Assembly: GCA_940337035.1 (NCBI GenBank)
Contig: CALNHX010005178.1
Location: 1 to 64,000 of the forward strand
DNA from: Agriotes lineatus
Lineage: Eukaryota > Arthropoda > Insecta > Coleoptera > Elateridae
Direction of reading: 5' to 3'
Length of the DNA: 64,000 bases
Part shown: positions 52,631-63,896 of the stretch, one piece after another
How the letters are laid out: each line of letters opens with the position of its first letter
Position numbering within the stretch: the stretch's first letter is position 1
Program-made: the position numbers and the translations under genes
The notes under the pieces: generated by a model
Database searches by the model: none
What the model was told of the DNA's origin: nothing
Seen by the model: only the letters and a program-made list of their open reading frames with translations

Positions 52631-53903
52631 ACTTGGAAATAGAATGAAATTAGAACTGTTAAATGCTATCATTAGGTATGGTACGTAGCAGTTTAAAAAG
52701 AAACAATAATAAGTGTTGTTATAATTTTAGCCTTGAAAATTATCCTTCCTTATTAGACAGAGAGCGAGCGTTTTAAGCCCCGCGAGTGACTAAACATGCT
52801 TTACGCATGTGTATCCTACAATATTTTATCTACGATAGAATCTAGAAAACACGGTAAATATAAAAAATATTTTACATGTAAATTAGAATTAATAGCAACC
52901 GGTCTTAAATTTGAGTGTTTTAAAAATTTTAAAACACGTTGCTACTAACTACGTGTCGAATGAAATTTTTTAAGCACGTTGCTATTAACGACGTAAACTA
53001 ATGAAAACATGTTATTAAACAGTCGTTTTACAAACCTAAAACTGCCAACTAAAAGGCAATTTTACACACTGTCGCAGATAAAATAGTTTTAAGGCATTTT
53101 CCACTGCCAAAATTGTGTCCAAAGTTTTTATAAAAACGTGAAAAGTAAGGTTGGATTGCAGTGTTTTGATTTGCGGTTGCCGCCCGTTTTATTTATTTTG
53201 CAAGTCTGTATGCTTCCCTTTTTCGCTTTACAATAAGTTTAATATGATATGCTCTTCTTGAAATAAAATAAAAATACACTTAAATGTTCGGTTAGGGTTA
53301 GGTTTATATACGAATCGCTTATAAAGTGGATTCACGCTGGCATAATTCCATTGAAGTGGTGGTTTTTGTTCGTTAGAAGACGTGCCTGTCATTTTTAATT
53401 AAATAAAATCAAATTGACATGAAAATTACATGCGTCTATCCAAGATACACGTTAAAAATGAGGTTAAGTGTTAAGTTTTCAAACAGCAGTTTCAAATACA
53501 TAATAGGCTGGGCTTAGCCGTTAACATCCAATGAAATGCCTGCTTTTATAAAAATTATAGAAATCGTTTTTATTAAGGTACTATATTTACTACACGAGCA
53601 AGCTTGTCCGCCATTTTGAGTTCGGCAAATTCAAATTCTAGTTACTTTTCAGTCAACATACGGTAAGTCGGAAAAACAACGATCATGTTGTTTAATTTTA
53701 TCTGTTTTAAAAAGACTGGTTTTTAAACAAATAAAAATAAATCAGAAAAAATCGAAACGAAAACACCGTTAACTAAAACGCACGTGGTTCAAACTAGAGA
53801 ACTTTAATAGTACCTTAGTTCAAACATCAGTGACGAGTGACAGAACTCAACAGAACTGACAGATACAGTTGACACGTTGACAGCACAGAACAATCATACG
53901 GTA
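52631..53903. other. spacer with short repeats
   Basis: Contains a near-direct repeat (AAACACGTTGCTACTAACTA and AAGCACGTTGCTATTAACGA at about 52935-52996) and an inverted pair TTAAGGTACTAT / ATAGTACCTTAG (53574 and 53808). No gene recognised. Confidence 0.4.
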
Positions 53904-54219
53904 TTAAGATTGCCACCGTATTACTGCATACTAAATCCCATTGAACTTGTCTGGAGCCAGTTAAAACATAAAAGTTCGAGCATTAAATACTTCACGAAAT
54001 TTGAGCAATACGGTTTTAGATCATATTAGGCTAGCAGTAAATCAAATTGATACTTACTTTTGGAACAAATGTCTACAACACGTTATTGATATTGAAAATT
54101 GTTATTCTTGCAACGTAGAAGTTTCCTCATTAATAATAATAAATGTTAATGACGAAAGCGATATTTCAGATTTTGCCGAATCCAGTGACGCGCTGACGAC
54201 TAACCTATTTTTAATATAA
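53904..54219 (+). pseudogene. IS630-like transposase, C-terminal fragment
   Basis: LRLPPYYCILNPIELVWSQL contains the catalytic-Glu box. A one-base shift after LKHK leads into VRALNTSRNLSNTVLDHIRL, TYFWNKCLQHVIDIENCYSC and an acidic tail (VNDESDISDFAESSDALTTN). Same architecture as the transposases at 2038 and 31419 but a different family. The fragment at 22093-22307 is its paralogue. Confidence 0.78.
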
Positions 54220-55495
54220 CTTCGTTTTCTTCAGTGTTTGTTGCTGTTTTACTATGCATTAGTTTTACTCAGTTATCTGTTACATAAATATTATATACTG
54301 CCGTATGTTTTGTATTTATTCAGTTTTTAATAATAAAAAAAATTTTATAATTACAAAGGTTAGGTTCTATTTGTCATTAGTGTCTTGTCAGGTTATAATA
54401 TTTTGGTTTTCTGATTTCATAATACACATGCCTCCTAAACTTTCATAGATAACTATCAAAATATTTGTTTCACTATTTTTATAGGAGCACTATACTTACA
54501 TATTCTAATTTTAAATGTCATTATGACATTTTGAAATTTCATACTATTCTTACTAATGTGCTAGTAAATTAGTTATTTGTTTCATTAGTACAAGAAAAGC
54601 ATGATTTTGGGACAAGTAAGATCGCCGGACGACGACACGCACCGGAGTACGGTGAGTCTTATACGCGTCAACGCGTCCCGAAAACGCATTTTTTGTGCGA
54701 ATGAAACATACTATTTTTTCTTCAATTACTCATAAATTCTTTAATATGACTTATTATTTAGAATCCAACATTTATGGCAAAAATAAACAACAACGACGAC
54801 GATTGCCGAATATTGACGAAGCCTTTGTTTTTTATTTCAAATTTACCATGTAAACCCTATCTTGCGTCCATTTTTGTACTAGTGCAAATATGAATCGAAA
54901 AGTGTACAGTTGCCAAGGTAATTGGTGGACATCCCGAAATGACTTACTTTTTATACAAAATTATTCGACAATATGGCGTCTTATTCGTGTGGTTGGAGAA
55001 AAAAAATATTGTATGCACCACGGGAGATATTCATGTTTTTTACCTTCGGTTGCCTTACAGATCTCGGGGAAAAACATAATTCATATCTCCCTTAATGCAT
55101 AAATATCTATTGTGACACAGGTTTATCAAATAAAATCGATAATGACACTTACACATACAGTCGCTCATCGTGGAAGTCACAATTAACTGTTAAATATAAG
55201 TCTTTTACGTGCATCCAAACAAGGAAACATTTACGGCGTGGTTGTGTACTGCGTATAACAATGTTTAGCTCGGAAGCATCGCACACAGTAAGTAGGCTCT
55301 TTAAAGTTTAAAATCAATGTGACCTTGTGTTTGCATATTAGTTTACGTGACGTCATTCTGAATCCCTAAAATGCTAATACAAGAAACGTTGCTTTGTTTA
55401 ACTTCCCTTTAAAGTTGACACGCACGTTCAGTTCGCACAGAAAGAAAGCTATTCTTGCAGAATTTATTTGGTATTTTGACCAGGCCATTTTTTAA
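54220..55495 (+). repeat. duplication B, copy B (first part)
   Basis: Matches 44768-46090. Here the block follows directly on the transposase fragment, whereas in copy A 2.2 kb (42571-44767, with a hAT element and a Crypton-like relic) lies between. Confidence 0.75.
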
Positions 55496-55724
55496 CCAGG
55501 GGTGTAGTCGAGGGGGAACGGCGTTCCCCCACTGGTTTTTTGTTAAGTTAAAAAAAAATTAAGAAGGAATTTATGGCATTTACTTATTAGCACAAACGAT
55601 TTGATAATTATTCATTCCAGTGTCTCGAAAGCATTCGGCACCTTAAATAATGAGATTTTAAAATTTATTGGCCTGGGGCAACCGGTGTGAAATTTTTTGA
55701 TAATTTTTTATCCAATTTACATGT

Positions 55725-56350
55725 TCTAAAAAATCTCATTTAGACAACTGTAAAAGAACATTTACAGGATTTTTGTAACAGTAATTTACTAACAGGGCTA
55801 GATTAGAGTTTCTAGAAGCCATTTAAATAGATACTAATTACAATTGAAAAATATTTCGCCTAAAAAGCGCTTTGCATAGAAAACGTAACAATTATGCAAA
55901 CATACTACTTTTCTGTAAATAGTAAAAAACTAAAGAAATAATTAACATTTATATTATTTTTTCCAATTATAAATCGTTAAAAGTTTTCACAGAAAAAAAA
56001 ATAATTTTAATATTAAGTCTTGGGATATGAAATTTTGAAAAATATTTAAAAAATTAAAATTTTACTTCAACTAAAGTTAAAAAAATTAAGTGTTTTCTGG
56101 CCTTGATATTGTTCAGTTAGCTGAAGATAACAAACTCTAAAAAAATCTCACTGAAATCTTACTTAAATTTCCGAAAAATAGCACTTTTTGGTTTTTGACA
56201 ATTTCGAAAAACTCCATTTTCTAAATAAGTAACAATCACTTGGTATATATGATAGGGGCTAAATAGGTTTTAGACAAGCACAAATTATTGACGTGGTTTT
56301 TTTGAAAAATTAAAAAAAAATCCCATATTATGGCGACTTTTTGGCGGACA
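55725..56350. repeat. AT-rich repeat ending in GGCGGACAG, copy 3
   Basis: Third member of the family at 46454 and 48516, with the same internal blocks; ends abruptly before the TA. Confidence 0.65.
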
Positions 56351-57789
56351 GTTGGCCAATCTACCTATATAACCTTTTTTACAAACCAGACATTTCATAC
56401 GAAATATGAAGCTATTTGAAATGTTGAGGAACAATTAAGTACTGAATATTAATTTTATTTTAATATTTATTGTTGAATAAAATTAGTACATGCTGTATAG
56501 GTTTGTAATCACTCGAGAGCGGATTTTTAAGCATTAAGCTTATCCTGAATATTAAAAGCAGGAAAATAATTTCTAAAAATGTTTACGAATTGCAGGAAAT
56601 TCAAGTATTTGACACAAACTTTTTTATGCTTTTTTGATTTTTTTGCCTTTTTATGCATATTTCGGATTTTTGTGCTTATTAGTACTTATTTTTAAGTTTT
56701 CAGTTTGGATTTATTTTCCGCCTAATTCATTTCGTAACAGAATATTTCAATCTGGTGTGTTTGCGAGCATATCTTTTGTTTGCATTCCGTTTGCCCTGGT
56801 ACGGTGACGGGCTTAAAAACGCAGTCAGTACAGTGGTTTTCCAAAATTCCTAAAAAACTAGGGTATTACTACCTTTAATTATTTTAGTTAACACACACGC
56901 AGAATACTCGGTTATTCCTCAATTTGTATGATTTTAATTTAAAATACAACAAGAGCGATACGGCCGATCTGGCGATACGATCTGGGGAACGCCCATCATC
57001 CTTTGTGTCAGAGGCCATAATGAATTAAAATATATAAATTATTTTGCAAAGCTTGTATTAAGACGCTAAGAGTTTATAAAGTTCTTTAAAATTATTTAAG
57101 TACCTAGTAAAATTTTCAATTCAGTGCCACAAAGAAATACGTCATTCCACATATAAAAACCACTTTGCATCAAGAACAATATTACAGAAGTACAAAAATT
57201 AGACCAAACAACAGACAATTGTAACTTCGTTTACATCTACTTCGGGTAACAGGGAACAAGCACAGTTTAATTTCGATCTTTGCAAAACCTAACCTACCAC
57301 TGAAAAAATAACAAAATAGTTTCTTCAAAATGTTCCTGGATAAATATAGTCACAAGCACGTTCCCGATGAATATACCTTGCGAACAAATTTTTTGTTAAT
57401 AATTTCAAAGATGCTGTTTGTGTAGCACCTGGGCGAATTGGTCAAATAGTTCTTTTTAAATGTAAGGAGGTTTTTCCAAAAAAAAAGGCTATACAATTTT
57501 AGATAAAATTGTCACAATTTTGGCAGGCGAAATTGCAGAAGATTTTGAGATTAGCCGGCCATACACACAGCAACTTCTCTGCCGACTTGATCCGCCGCAG
57601 TCAAAGTCCGCAGACAAATCTGTGCGCTAGTGTGTGAGTACACGGGAGACTTTACCATGCACAGACTTGTCTAAAAACTTAAACCGCATGCTAAAAGTCT
57701 GCTGATAGTGCTGATGCCCAAAAGCGCACAGTCTTCTCACACAGGTTAAATCCCTCGATTTGTGTACTTTTATAAGCTTCCCCAAAACA

Positions 57790-57921
57790 ATGGCCGAAAT
57801 CAGTAATATTATTGATACCCGTTTTATGGGCAGAGATTTTCTGACCAGATTTATAGATATTTATAAAAATCATCCGGCTTTATGGAAAACTAAATCCAGA
57901 GATTACGCCAACAAAAATTAG
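57790..57921 (+). pseudogene. MADF-domain fragment
   Basis: 43-codon frame MAEISNIIDTRFMGRDFLTR, FIDIYKNHPALWKTKSRDYA, NKN, stop. It matches the first half of an MADF (Myb/SANT-like) DNA-binding domain: helix FI..Y..HP.LW and K...Y. MADF proteins serve as host transcription factors and as second ORFs of PIF/Harbinger transposons. Flanking sequence has inverted elements (GCAACTTCTCTGCCGACTT at 57571 and CTGCAGAGAAGTCG at about 58118), suggesting a Harbinger-like source. The rest of the domain is missing. Confidence 0.6.
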
Positions 57922-58472
57922 TTAGAGTTTCCTTTTGAAGTAACCTTTTTTTACGTTTTTGTTTCGGTGGTTTGCAGTTGTAGTGTAATAATTATTTGCC
58001 ATAAGACGTACCTATGTACCTCAATAACACAACAAAACAGAACAAAATATGACTAAAAACGTTGCAGACTTCCACTAAAAACTTTTATCGAAACCAAAGT
58101 CCACAGATTTGGCAGTCTGCAGAGAAGTCGAAAGATTTCACCCACTAGTTGAGTAGGTACAATGAATAATAGTAGTTTGTATACCAAGGCACTGAAGATT
58201 AGCTTTTATTACGAATGTGGATTTAGTTGCCGAGGCCCCGTAGGACCAAGGCAAATAAACCACATGGGGAATAAAAAGGAACTTCAGTGCCGAGGAATAC
58301 ATTATGTTTTATTTGAAATCGAAAAATCGTGAAATTACTACATTTTAACCAACATTTGTAGGTTATGTTAACGTCGGTTGACGTTTATCTGTCGCCTCGC
58401 CACCTACAAAAAAGTTGTAAAACAATGGATTACTTTAATGCCGATTTCTCGTATTTTAATGACGATGTCGGG

Positions 58473-59232
58473 GTACAGGGTTATTCATTATAAATTACCC
58501 ACCCCTTATCATCGTTATTATTGCCTATAGAAAAAAAAGTTTTAAATAAAAGTTATGAGGTTATAACTGAATTTTGTTAAAATGCTATCAAAAGTACAGT
58601 GGCGTGCATAATTAAGGGGATACAAAAAAGTAATATATTTTTTTAAATGGAACACCCTGTATATTCTTAAATTTTTGGAACGACCTTTTTTTCCTGATTT
58701 CAAAAATATACCATATGTTACCCTTACCTTATACCGTTTTTGAGTTATTAAACGTCAAATATCTTAGTTAAACTAGTTAACATTATTAAATATATCAAAG
58801 TTTTATTCAGGAAATTTAAATATAAATAAATGATAACTAATTTTTATTATTTCATTAAAGAAATGTCACTTATCAAACAAAATAGTTGCATTTTCATAGC
58901 TTACTTTAATAATTCCTATTTACAGTAACTAATTTAACTAAGATATTCAACGTTTAATAACTCAAAAACGGTATAAGGTAAGGGTAACATATGGTATATT
59001 TTTGAAATCAGGAAAAAAAGGTCGTTCCAAAAATTTAATAATATACAGGGTGTTCTATTTAAAAAAATATATTACTTTTTTGTATCCCCTTAATTATGCA
59101 CGCCACTGTACTTTTGATAGCATTTTAACAAAATTCAGTTATAACCACATAACTTTTATTTAAAACTTTTTTTTCTATAGGCAATAATAACGATGATAAG
59201 GGGTGGGTAATTTATAATGAATAACCCTATAC
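58473..59232. repeat. 760-bp foldback with arms over 300 bp
   Basis: Outer left arm GTACAGGGTTATTCATTATA, outer right TATAATGAATAACCCTATAC. An inner TA-flanked pair CAGTGGCGTGCATAATTAAG (58597) and CTTAATTATGCACGCCACTG (to 59108) lies within. Arms match nearly perfectly over several hundred bases; only about 140 bp in the middle are unpaired. No gene. Confidence 0.88.
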
Positions 59233-59259
59233 TTTAATGTCGATTTCAAATAAAATAGT

Positions 59260-59413
59260 TTTTTTAGGATACTACATTGGTAAATAGCGTTTACATGGTT
59301 ACAAACGAATCCGGTAGATAAAATTTACCGGCCTAGACCAGTAGTACTTTTACTCTGGTCTAGGCCAGTAAATTTTATGTAAACGCTAGTTACCAATGCA
59401 ATATCCTAAAAAA
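59260..59413. repeat. hairpin MITE
   Basis: Arms AGGATACTACATTGGTAAAT and TTACCAATGCAATATCCT, with an inner pair CCTAGACCAGTAGTACTTTT / GTCTAGGCCAGTAAATTTTA. Confidence 0.75.
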
Positions 59414-59428
59414 TATTATACGATACAC

Positions 59429-59528
59429 GACCGGTAGCATTTGTATGGCCTTGCCAAACATACAGGTCTCGCCCTACGGGATCGACCTGTAAAGTATTGG
59501 CGCGGCCATAAAAATGTTGCTACCGGTC
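59429..59528. repeat. 100-bp hairpin MITE
   Basis: Arms GACCGGTAGCATTTGTATGGCC and GGCCATAAAAATGTTGCTACCGGTC. Confidence 0.8.
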
Positions 59529-59647
59529 TAATAACGTAAATAGCTATTTTTCACGTCTGGGAGCAAAACACGGTTTCTACGATACCACAATCGTGAGCGA
59601 AATAATGAATTACTCCCTAGAGGAGAGAAATTTCCCTAGGGAGTTTT

Positions 59648-59792
59648 CATTATGACTGAGCAACAAGAGCTCACAATTATATCAAATTCGAGGTTATCAG
59701 GTTAGGTTTTGCGTCAGTTTTGACACAAACTGACGCAAAAACCTAACCTGCTAACCTCGAATTTGACATAACTGCGAGCTCTTGTCATAATG
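59648..59792. repeat. foldback element, diverged ends
   Basis: The centre matches the 5209 family (AGGTTAGGTTTTGCGTCAGT and complement), but the outer arms are CATTATGAC...AAGAGCTC and GAGCTCTTGTCATAATG. Confidence 0.8.
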
Positions 59793-60322
59793 ACTTACAG
59801 TGCCACCAACTTTAAAATTTACCATAGGCTACTAATTTTAAAATAATTGTAACTAAAATGTCAATAAATGACGTTTAAAAAAACAGGTTTTTCGTTTTAA
59901 ATCTTCCTGCAACGTAAGAAAAATAGTATATGCAACTGGCAACTTGGAGAGAATGCTATTTTGCTTCAGTGCAATTTCTCTCCCTCATTGCATAATCTAC
60001 TATTTTTTCATTTATGACGTTTTTTATGATAAAGATATTTTGTAAAAGTTAATGCTTTTTTGCTTAAATTAACGCTTTTTTTTAAACATTTTTGAAGCTT
60101 TTTTATTTTTTTTTGTGCTTATAATTCCGCTCTGTAGTAATCACATAATTAGTATTCATTTTAGAGCAACGATCGATTTATTCTCTGCTCTGTAACCTAT
60201 CTAGTAATTATTATCATTATTATGTTGATTATTTGTACAGGTTGTACAAGATTTATAGAAACATTCTATTAAACAGGAAGTTATAATACACGACTTTACA
60301 AATTTCGAGTAATCTACTTGTA

Positions 60323-60407
60323 CAGTTGGCGCCATTGAAACGTGAACGGATTTACTATAATAAAAATCAGAAGCGAGAATTCGTTCACATTTCGATGGCG
60401 TCAACTG
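60323..60407. mobile_element. TA-flanked hairpin MITE, shortened copy
   Basis: Paralogue of 49886-49985, 85 bp. Confidence 0.85.
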
Positions 60408-60616
60408 TACATGTACATTTCAATTTTTCGAAAGTGACAATAATTCAAAAATAAAGCAACGTTACGAAATGAATGCAATTTGGTAATAAAAAATAAAGAC
60501 GAATTAGAAAATAATAAATTATACCAATAGTGCAATTACAACAGATAGTAAATATTAAGAAAAAGAATACATATATCAACTGAAATTTGTCCTCATCAAA
60601 CACACAAAAACTTACG

Positions 60617-61030
60617 CAGTAGAAGCTCGATAACGTGAACATTCGAAGATATGAAAATCTCGGTCCTCTGGATACTAAATGTTTTCCTGTACTACCCAGT
60701 AACGTGAACAGAGATAAAACTCGATAACATGTACAACAATCGCGACTTGATGTCATTGGCATATTAAAGGTGGTTGCCGCTAGAAGCCCCTTAATAAATA
60801 AACTGCAGTTGCAAATTCAGTTTCAAAACAAAAACCATGTAAAAACACATATTTTCATAAAAAAAAAATTTAATTTCTTACAAATACAGTACTATGTAAC
60901 TACAAATAAAAATATATATATACATTTTGCACTATAGAACTGCAATTTTTTGCACCCCCTGCAGTGTAAGCACTAGCACTAATTTGAACATGCTTGGGAT
61001 TTTTGTGTTCGCATTAACGAGCTTCTACTG
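60617..61030. mobile_element. pogo/Tigger-like MITE, copy B
   Basis: Paralogue of 50202-50644, with a deletion of about 25 bp near 60792. Confidence 0.8.
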
Positions 61031-61360
61031 TATTATTATTCAAAATAATCAGGCAGTGCTCGACGTGTACAATCGTGAGGTACAGGTTAAGCAATCTACC
61101 ACTGCTTTATTGTTCATTGATCTTCCAATCAATCTACTTGAACTATTTGTTACCATGCCTTATTAGCAGAGCGTGGATTCTAGACAAAATGCCTCTTTGT
61201 TCTATATTTAGGAAACTCAAAAATATGTAAATATAAAAAATGCGTTTTGAGAGAGACTAAACATTTTGCGCCCTATTCGATTTTGCCTAAACGCCTAAAA
61301 TATATTTGTTGAGCCTAAAGCCAAAATTAGTGTGCCTAAAATAGGCACGTGTCGTAATTA

Positions 61361-61747
61361 AAATTTTAACCGAGGTTAAATTTTGACATTTGAATTTGTA
61401 TCATTATTAAACTGACAGTAACCATGGTAATTACGAATTATTATAGATATATATAAAGGAAATAATGAATAGTATTATCCCAAGTGCATTAAAATAGCCG
61501 TCTTAATTTTGACGTTTTCTGCAGAACGTTTTGCTAAGAAATTTGCAAAGTAAATTTGCCGCTTAACAAGAACAAGATTTTGGTGTGGAAAATTTAGGAG
61601 AAAATCGTACGGCACTCATTAATGGCCAATAGAAAAATTAGTTCACGAGCCATAACCAGGACAACAACAAAATTTCTTGGAAATTTTTTGTAGGTAGACA
61701 TTACTTCTTTTTAGGGTTTGTGTCGTTACGATTTTCTTACCGAATCT
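61361..61747. other. spacer, nothing recognised
   Basis: AT-rich; one short inverted pair AATTTTAACCGAGGTTAAAT at 61360-61382. Confidence 0.4.
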
Positions 61748-61867
61748 GCATTCGAGCATTAATTCGTACCCGGAAATTAATTTTCGTGCATTCCAACACC
61801 GTCCTAAATTAATACGACGTTGTTGGAACGCACTCAAAAAATTTCCGGAAAGAATTAATGCTCTTAT
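61748..61867. repeat. hairpin, about 120 bp
   Basis: Arms ATTCGAGCATTAATTCGTAC...CCGGAAATT and AATTTCCGGAAAGAATTAATGCTC, with inner GCATTCCAACA / TGTTGGAACGC. Confidence 0.75.
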
Positions 61868-62185
61868 GAGATTATATGTGATAATTTCTTCAGAGCAAAA
61901 CATTTTGACAGAAATTTATTCAGGCTAGTTCACTGAAATTTGGTAAGACTATTATATATGTAATTTGACTCGTAGATTCCGAAAAACATAAAATATACAG
62001 GGTGTTCCATTTAAAAAATTAAAGTTGGTATCATTTCCAGTAAAATCAGAATCAGAAATTATGTCTAGTATCTTGGTATAAAATTATATCCAAATCGATT
62101 CATAAATAACGAAGATGTAAGAATGGCCCTGGTCTCACTGTCACCCGAAATAGCTGACTAATCAATCAATTTTTATGTATTGGGC

Positions 62186-62352
62186 CATGAGGGTAACTTG
62201 TGGCATCACTTTGGGTGGAGGGGAGGGGGGCAAAATCAAGACTTCACGAAAGTTTTAAACCTAAATTGCAAAAAAATGCTGCACTTGCACTTTAAAATAA
62301 AAAATTTTGCGGGGCCGCTGCCCCCCATTGCCCCTCCCAAGTTACGCCTATG
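62186..62352. mobile_element. MITE with perfect 8-bp duplication
   Basis: Starts CATGAGGGTAACTTG, ends CAAGTTACGCCTATG, flanked by TATTGGGC (62178-62185 and 62353-62360). 167 bp with C-rich/G-rich inner arms; hAT-like by duplication length. Confidence 0.85.
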
Positions 62353-62530
62353 TATTGGGCACTTTGACTGCACAGTATAGCATTAGGAGTTCGAATTTCA
62401 TCATTTTTTGCACCTATCTAAATAAACTTTGTCATAATTAAATATTGCTAAAATAAAGCTAGCGCAGGTCGCACGCATCCATGCACTAAATATTTCAACG
62501 TTGCACAATGCATGCGAATCGAGATAATGC

Positions 62531-62809
62531 GGGTAAAAATTTGATATACGGTCCGCTGTATTGCGCATGCGCCCCATTTCACGTAAATGCCTTCTTTTCT
62601 CGTATTTTTTCTCTAAAAAAATTATCAAGACCTAACAACTAACATAAACCATTAACCTCAACCACCGCCGAGAGCCCAACAACATTGCTTTAAAAATTAC
62701 GAGACGATAACGGCACCCACAACATTTTGACGTACGCTGATCGCACCATCAAACTTACATCGCTGGCAGCGCATGCGGAATAGAGCGGACCGTATATCAA
62801 AGTTCACCC
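62531..62809. mobile_element. inverted-repeat MITE with ATAATGC flanks
   Basis: Starts GGGTAAAAATTTGATATACG (then GTCCGCT), ends AGCGGACCGTATATCAAAGT (then TCACCC). ATAATGC is on both sides (62524-62530, 62810-62816). Confidence 0.8.
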
Positions 62810-62964
62810 ATAATGCGTAATAAGCGAGTTAGTAAATAATAAAAATCCATTCCAAACGAATCATTTAAAAGTATCCTACCGAACCACGTATAATTAATTA
62901 TTGACCTACTATCGTAATGTTTGTATTTCACTAAGTGTCTATTTTAGTAGAAAATGATTCTTAC

Positions 62965-63018
62965 CTTCACACGGGTCGGTGAATCTCCATTCAGAAGAGT
63001 CGCAACAAATTCATCCAT
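62965..63018 (-). CDS. possible first coding exon of a host gene
   Basis: On the minus strand ATG (63016-63018) in the context GAGGAAATGG opens an 18-codon frame MDEFVATLLNGDSPTRVK that ends exactly at AAG|GTAAGA, a strong 5' splice site (donor at 62963-62964). Codon choice and composition look coding, and the exon lies outside any repeat I identified. The next exon would be to the left; everything there is transposon sequence for more than 10 kb, implying a long first intron. I do not recognise the protein. It might be chance: only 54 bp support it. Confidence 0.45.
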
Positions 63019-63250
63019 TTCCTCAAGTTTCTATTAATTCACTGTTAACCCCAAATATTACACTAGTCACTGGCCACCATCAAGCCGAAATGTGCCCGCC
63101 AGCCCGCCAAATAGTACCTAATTCTTAGAAGCGTCAGGGACATTTCGGTCGGCGTTATCGCGTAACAGAGATGAGGACATCATCCGTCTGTAGTTGATGC
63201 AGGGTTTTGTATTTATTAATTTCTCGGCGTTACACTAATTTTCCAATAAT
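63019..63250 (-). promoter_or_regulatory. possible 5' UTR/promoter of the exon at 62965
   Basis: Non-repetitive, less AT-rich sequence upstream of the putative start, including gccagtgactagtgtaatat; no TATA box at a clear position. Inferred only from the adjacent exon. Confidence 0.2.
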
Positions 63251-63896
63251 GTCTAAAATTAACTTAATCATCAATGAAAATAAAATCTGTAACCTCCTAT
63301 ACCGTTTACACAGTGTCAGGGTGTCTTGAATAATAGACGATTTTATTTCGAATGCAACCCTTTAATAGTTAAAAGTTTAAATTTGGCAAAGTTGAGCTTT
63401 TTTAAGTTGAACAAGATGCTGTTGAGAAATTAAAAAAATCTTATTTCGTTTTAGAGATTTTTGAAAAGAACTGAATTCTTAAATTTTCGTTTTTATTTTT
63501 TATTGCTCTTATTTGGCAAGCTAGGAAAAAACTAAAACCACTTTTCCACAACCATTTTTTCTTCACCATATGACGACGATCATAAATTTAAATACGACGT
63601 TTCGCTTCTTTTCAGCCATCATCAACTTTTATAGTTCTTATGGGCGCCATTTTGGATTTTTAGACCAATAGAAGGGAAATATTCTCCTGATTTCAAAAAT
63701 GTGCAACCTGACTATGTTTCACTCATTAATAAAGGTGGAATTTTCAATTCAACGTTTTTTTTACAATCAACACACCATTGGAAAAATCAAAATTTAAAAA
63801 CAAACGAACCGTCAGTTTTTTATTTATAAACTATTTTACTAAACGAAAACAACAACAAGAAACAAAAATATTACAAAATACAGGGCTACATATAAA
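63251..63896. other. AT-rich, MITE-like remnants
   Basis: Contains CAGTGTCAGGGTGTCTTGAA (63310) and GACGTTTCGCTTCTTTTCAGCC (63597), motifs resembling ends or tails of common insect repeats. No gene. Confidence 0.35.

Larger units (their letters stand above)
56513..60136. mobile_element. 3.6-kb hAT element with perfect 8-bp duplication
   Basis: Starts TCGAGAGCGGATTTTTAAGC and ends GCTTATAATTCCGCTCTGTA. GTAATCAC lies on both sides (56505-56512 and 60137-60144), and the paralogous site at 49699-49706 is empty. No hAT transposase is visible; the interior is a stack of other repeats (MADF relic 57790, giant hairpin 58473, foldbacks). Confidence 0.9.
60137..61360 (+). repeat. duplication B, copy B (last part)
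   Basis: Matches 49699-50960 in order. Confidence 0.85.
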
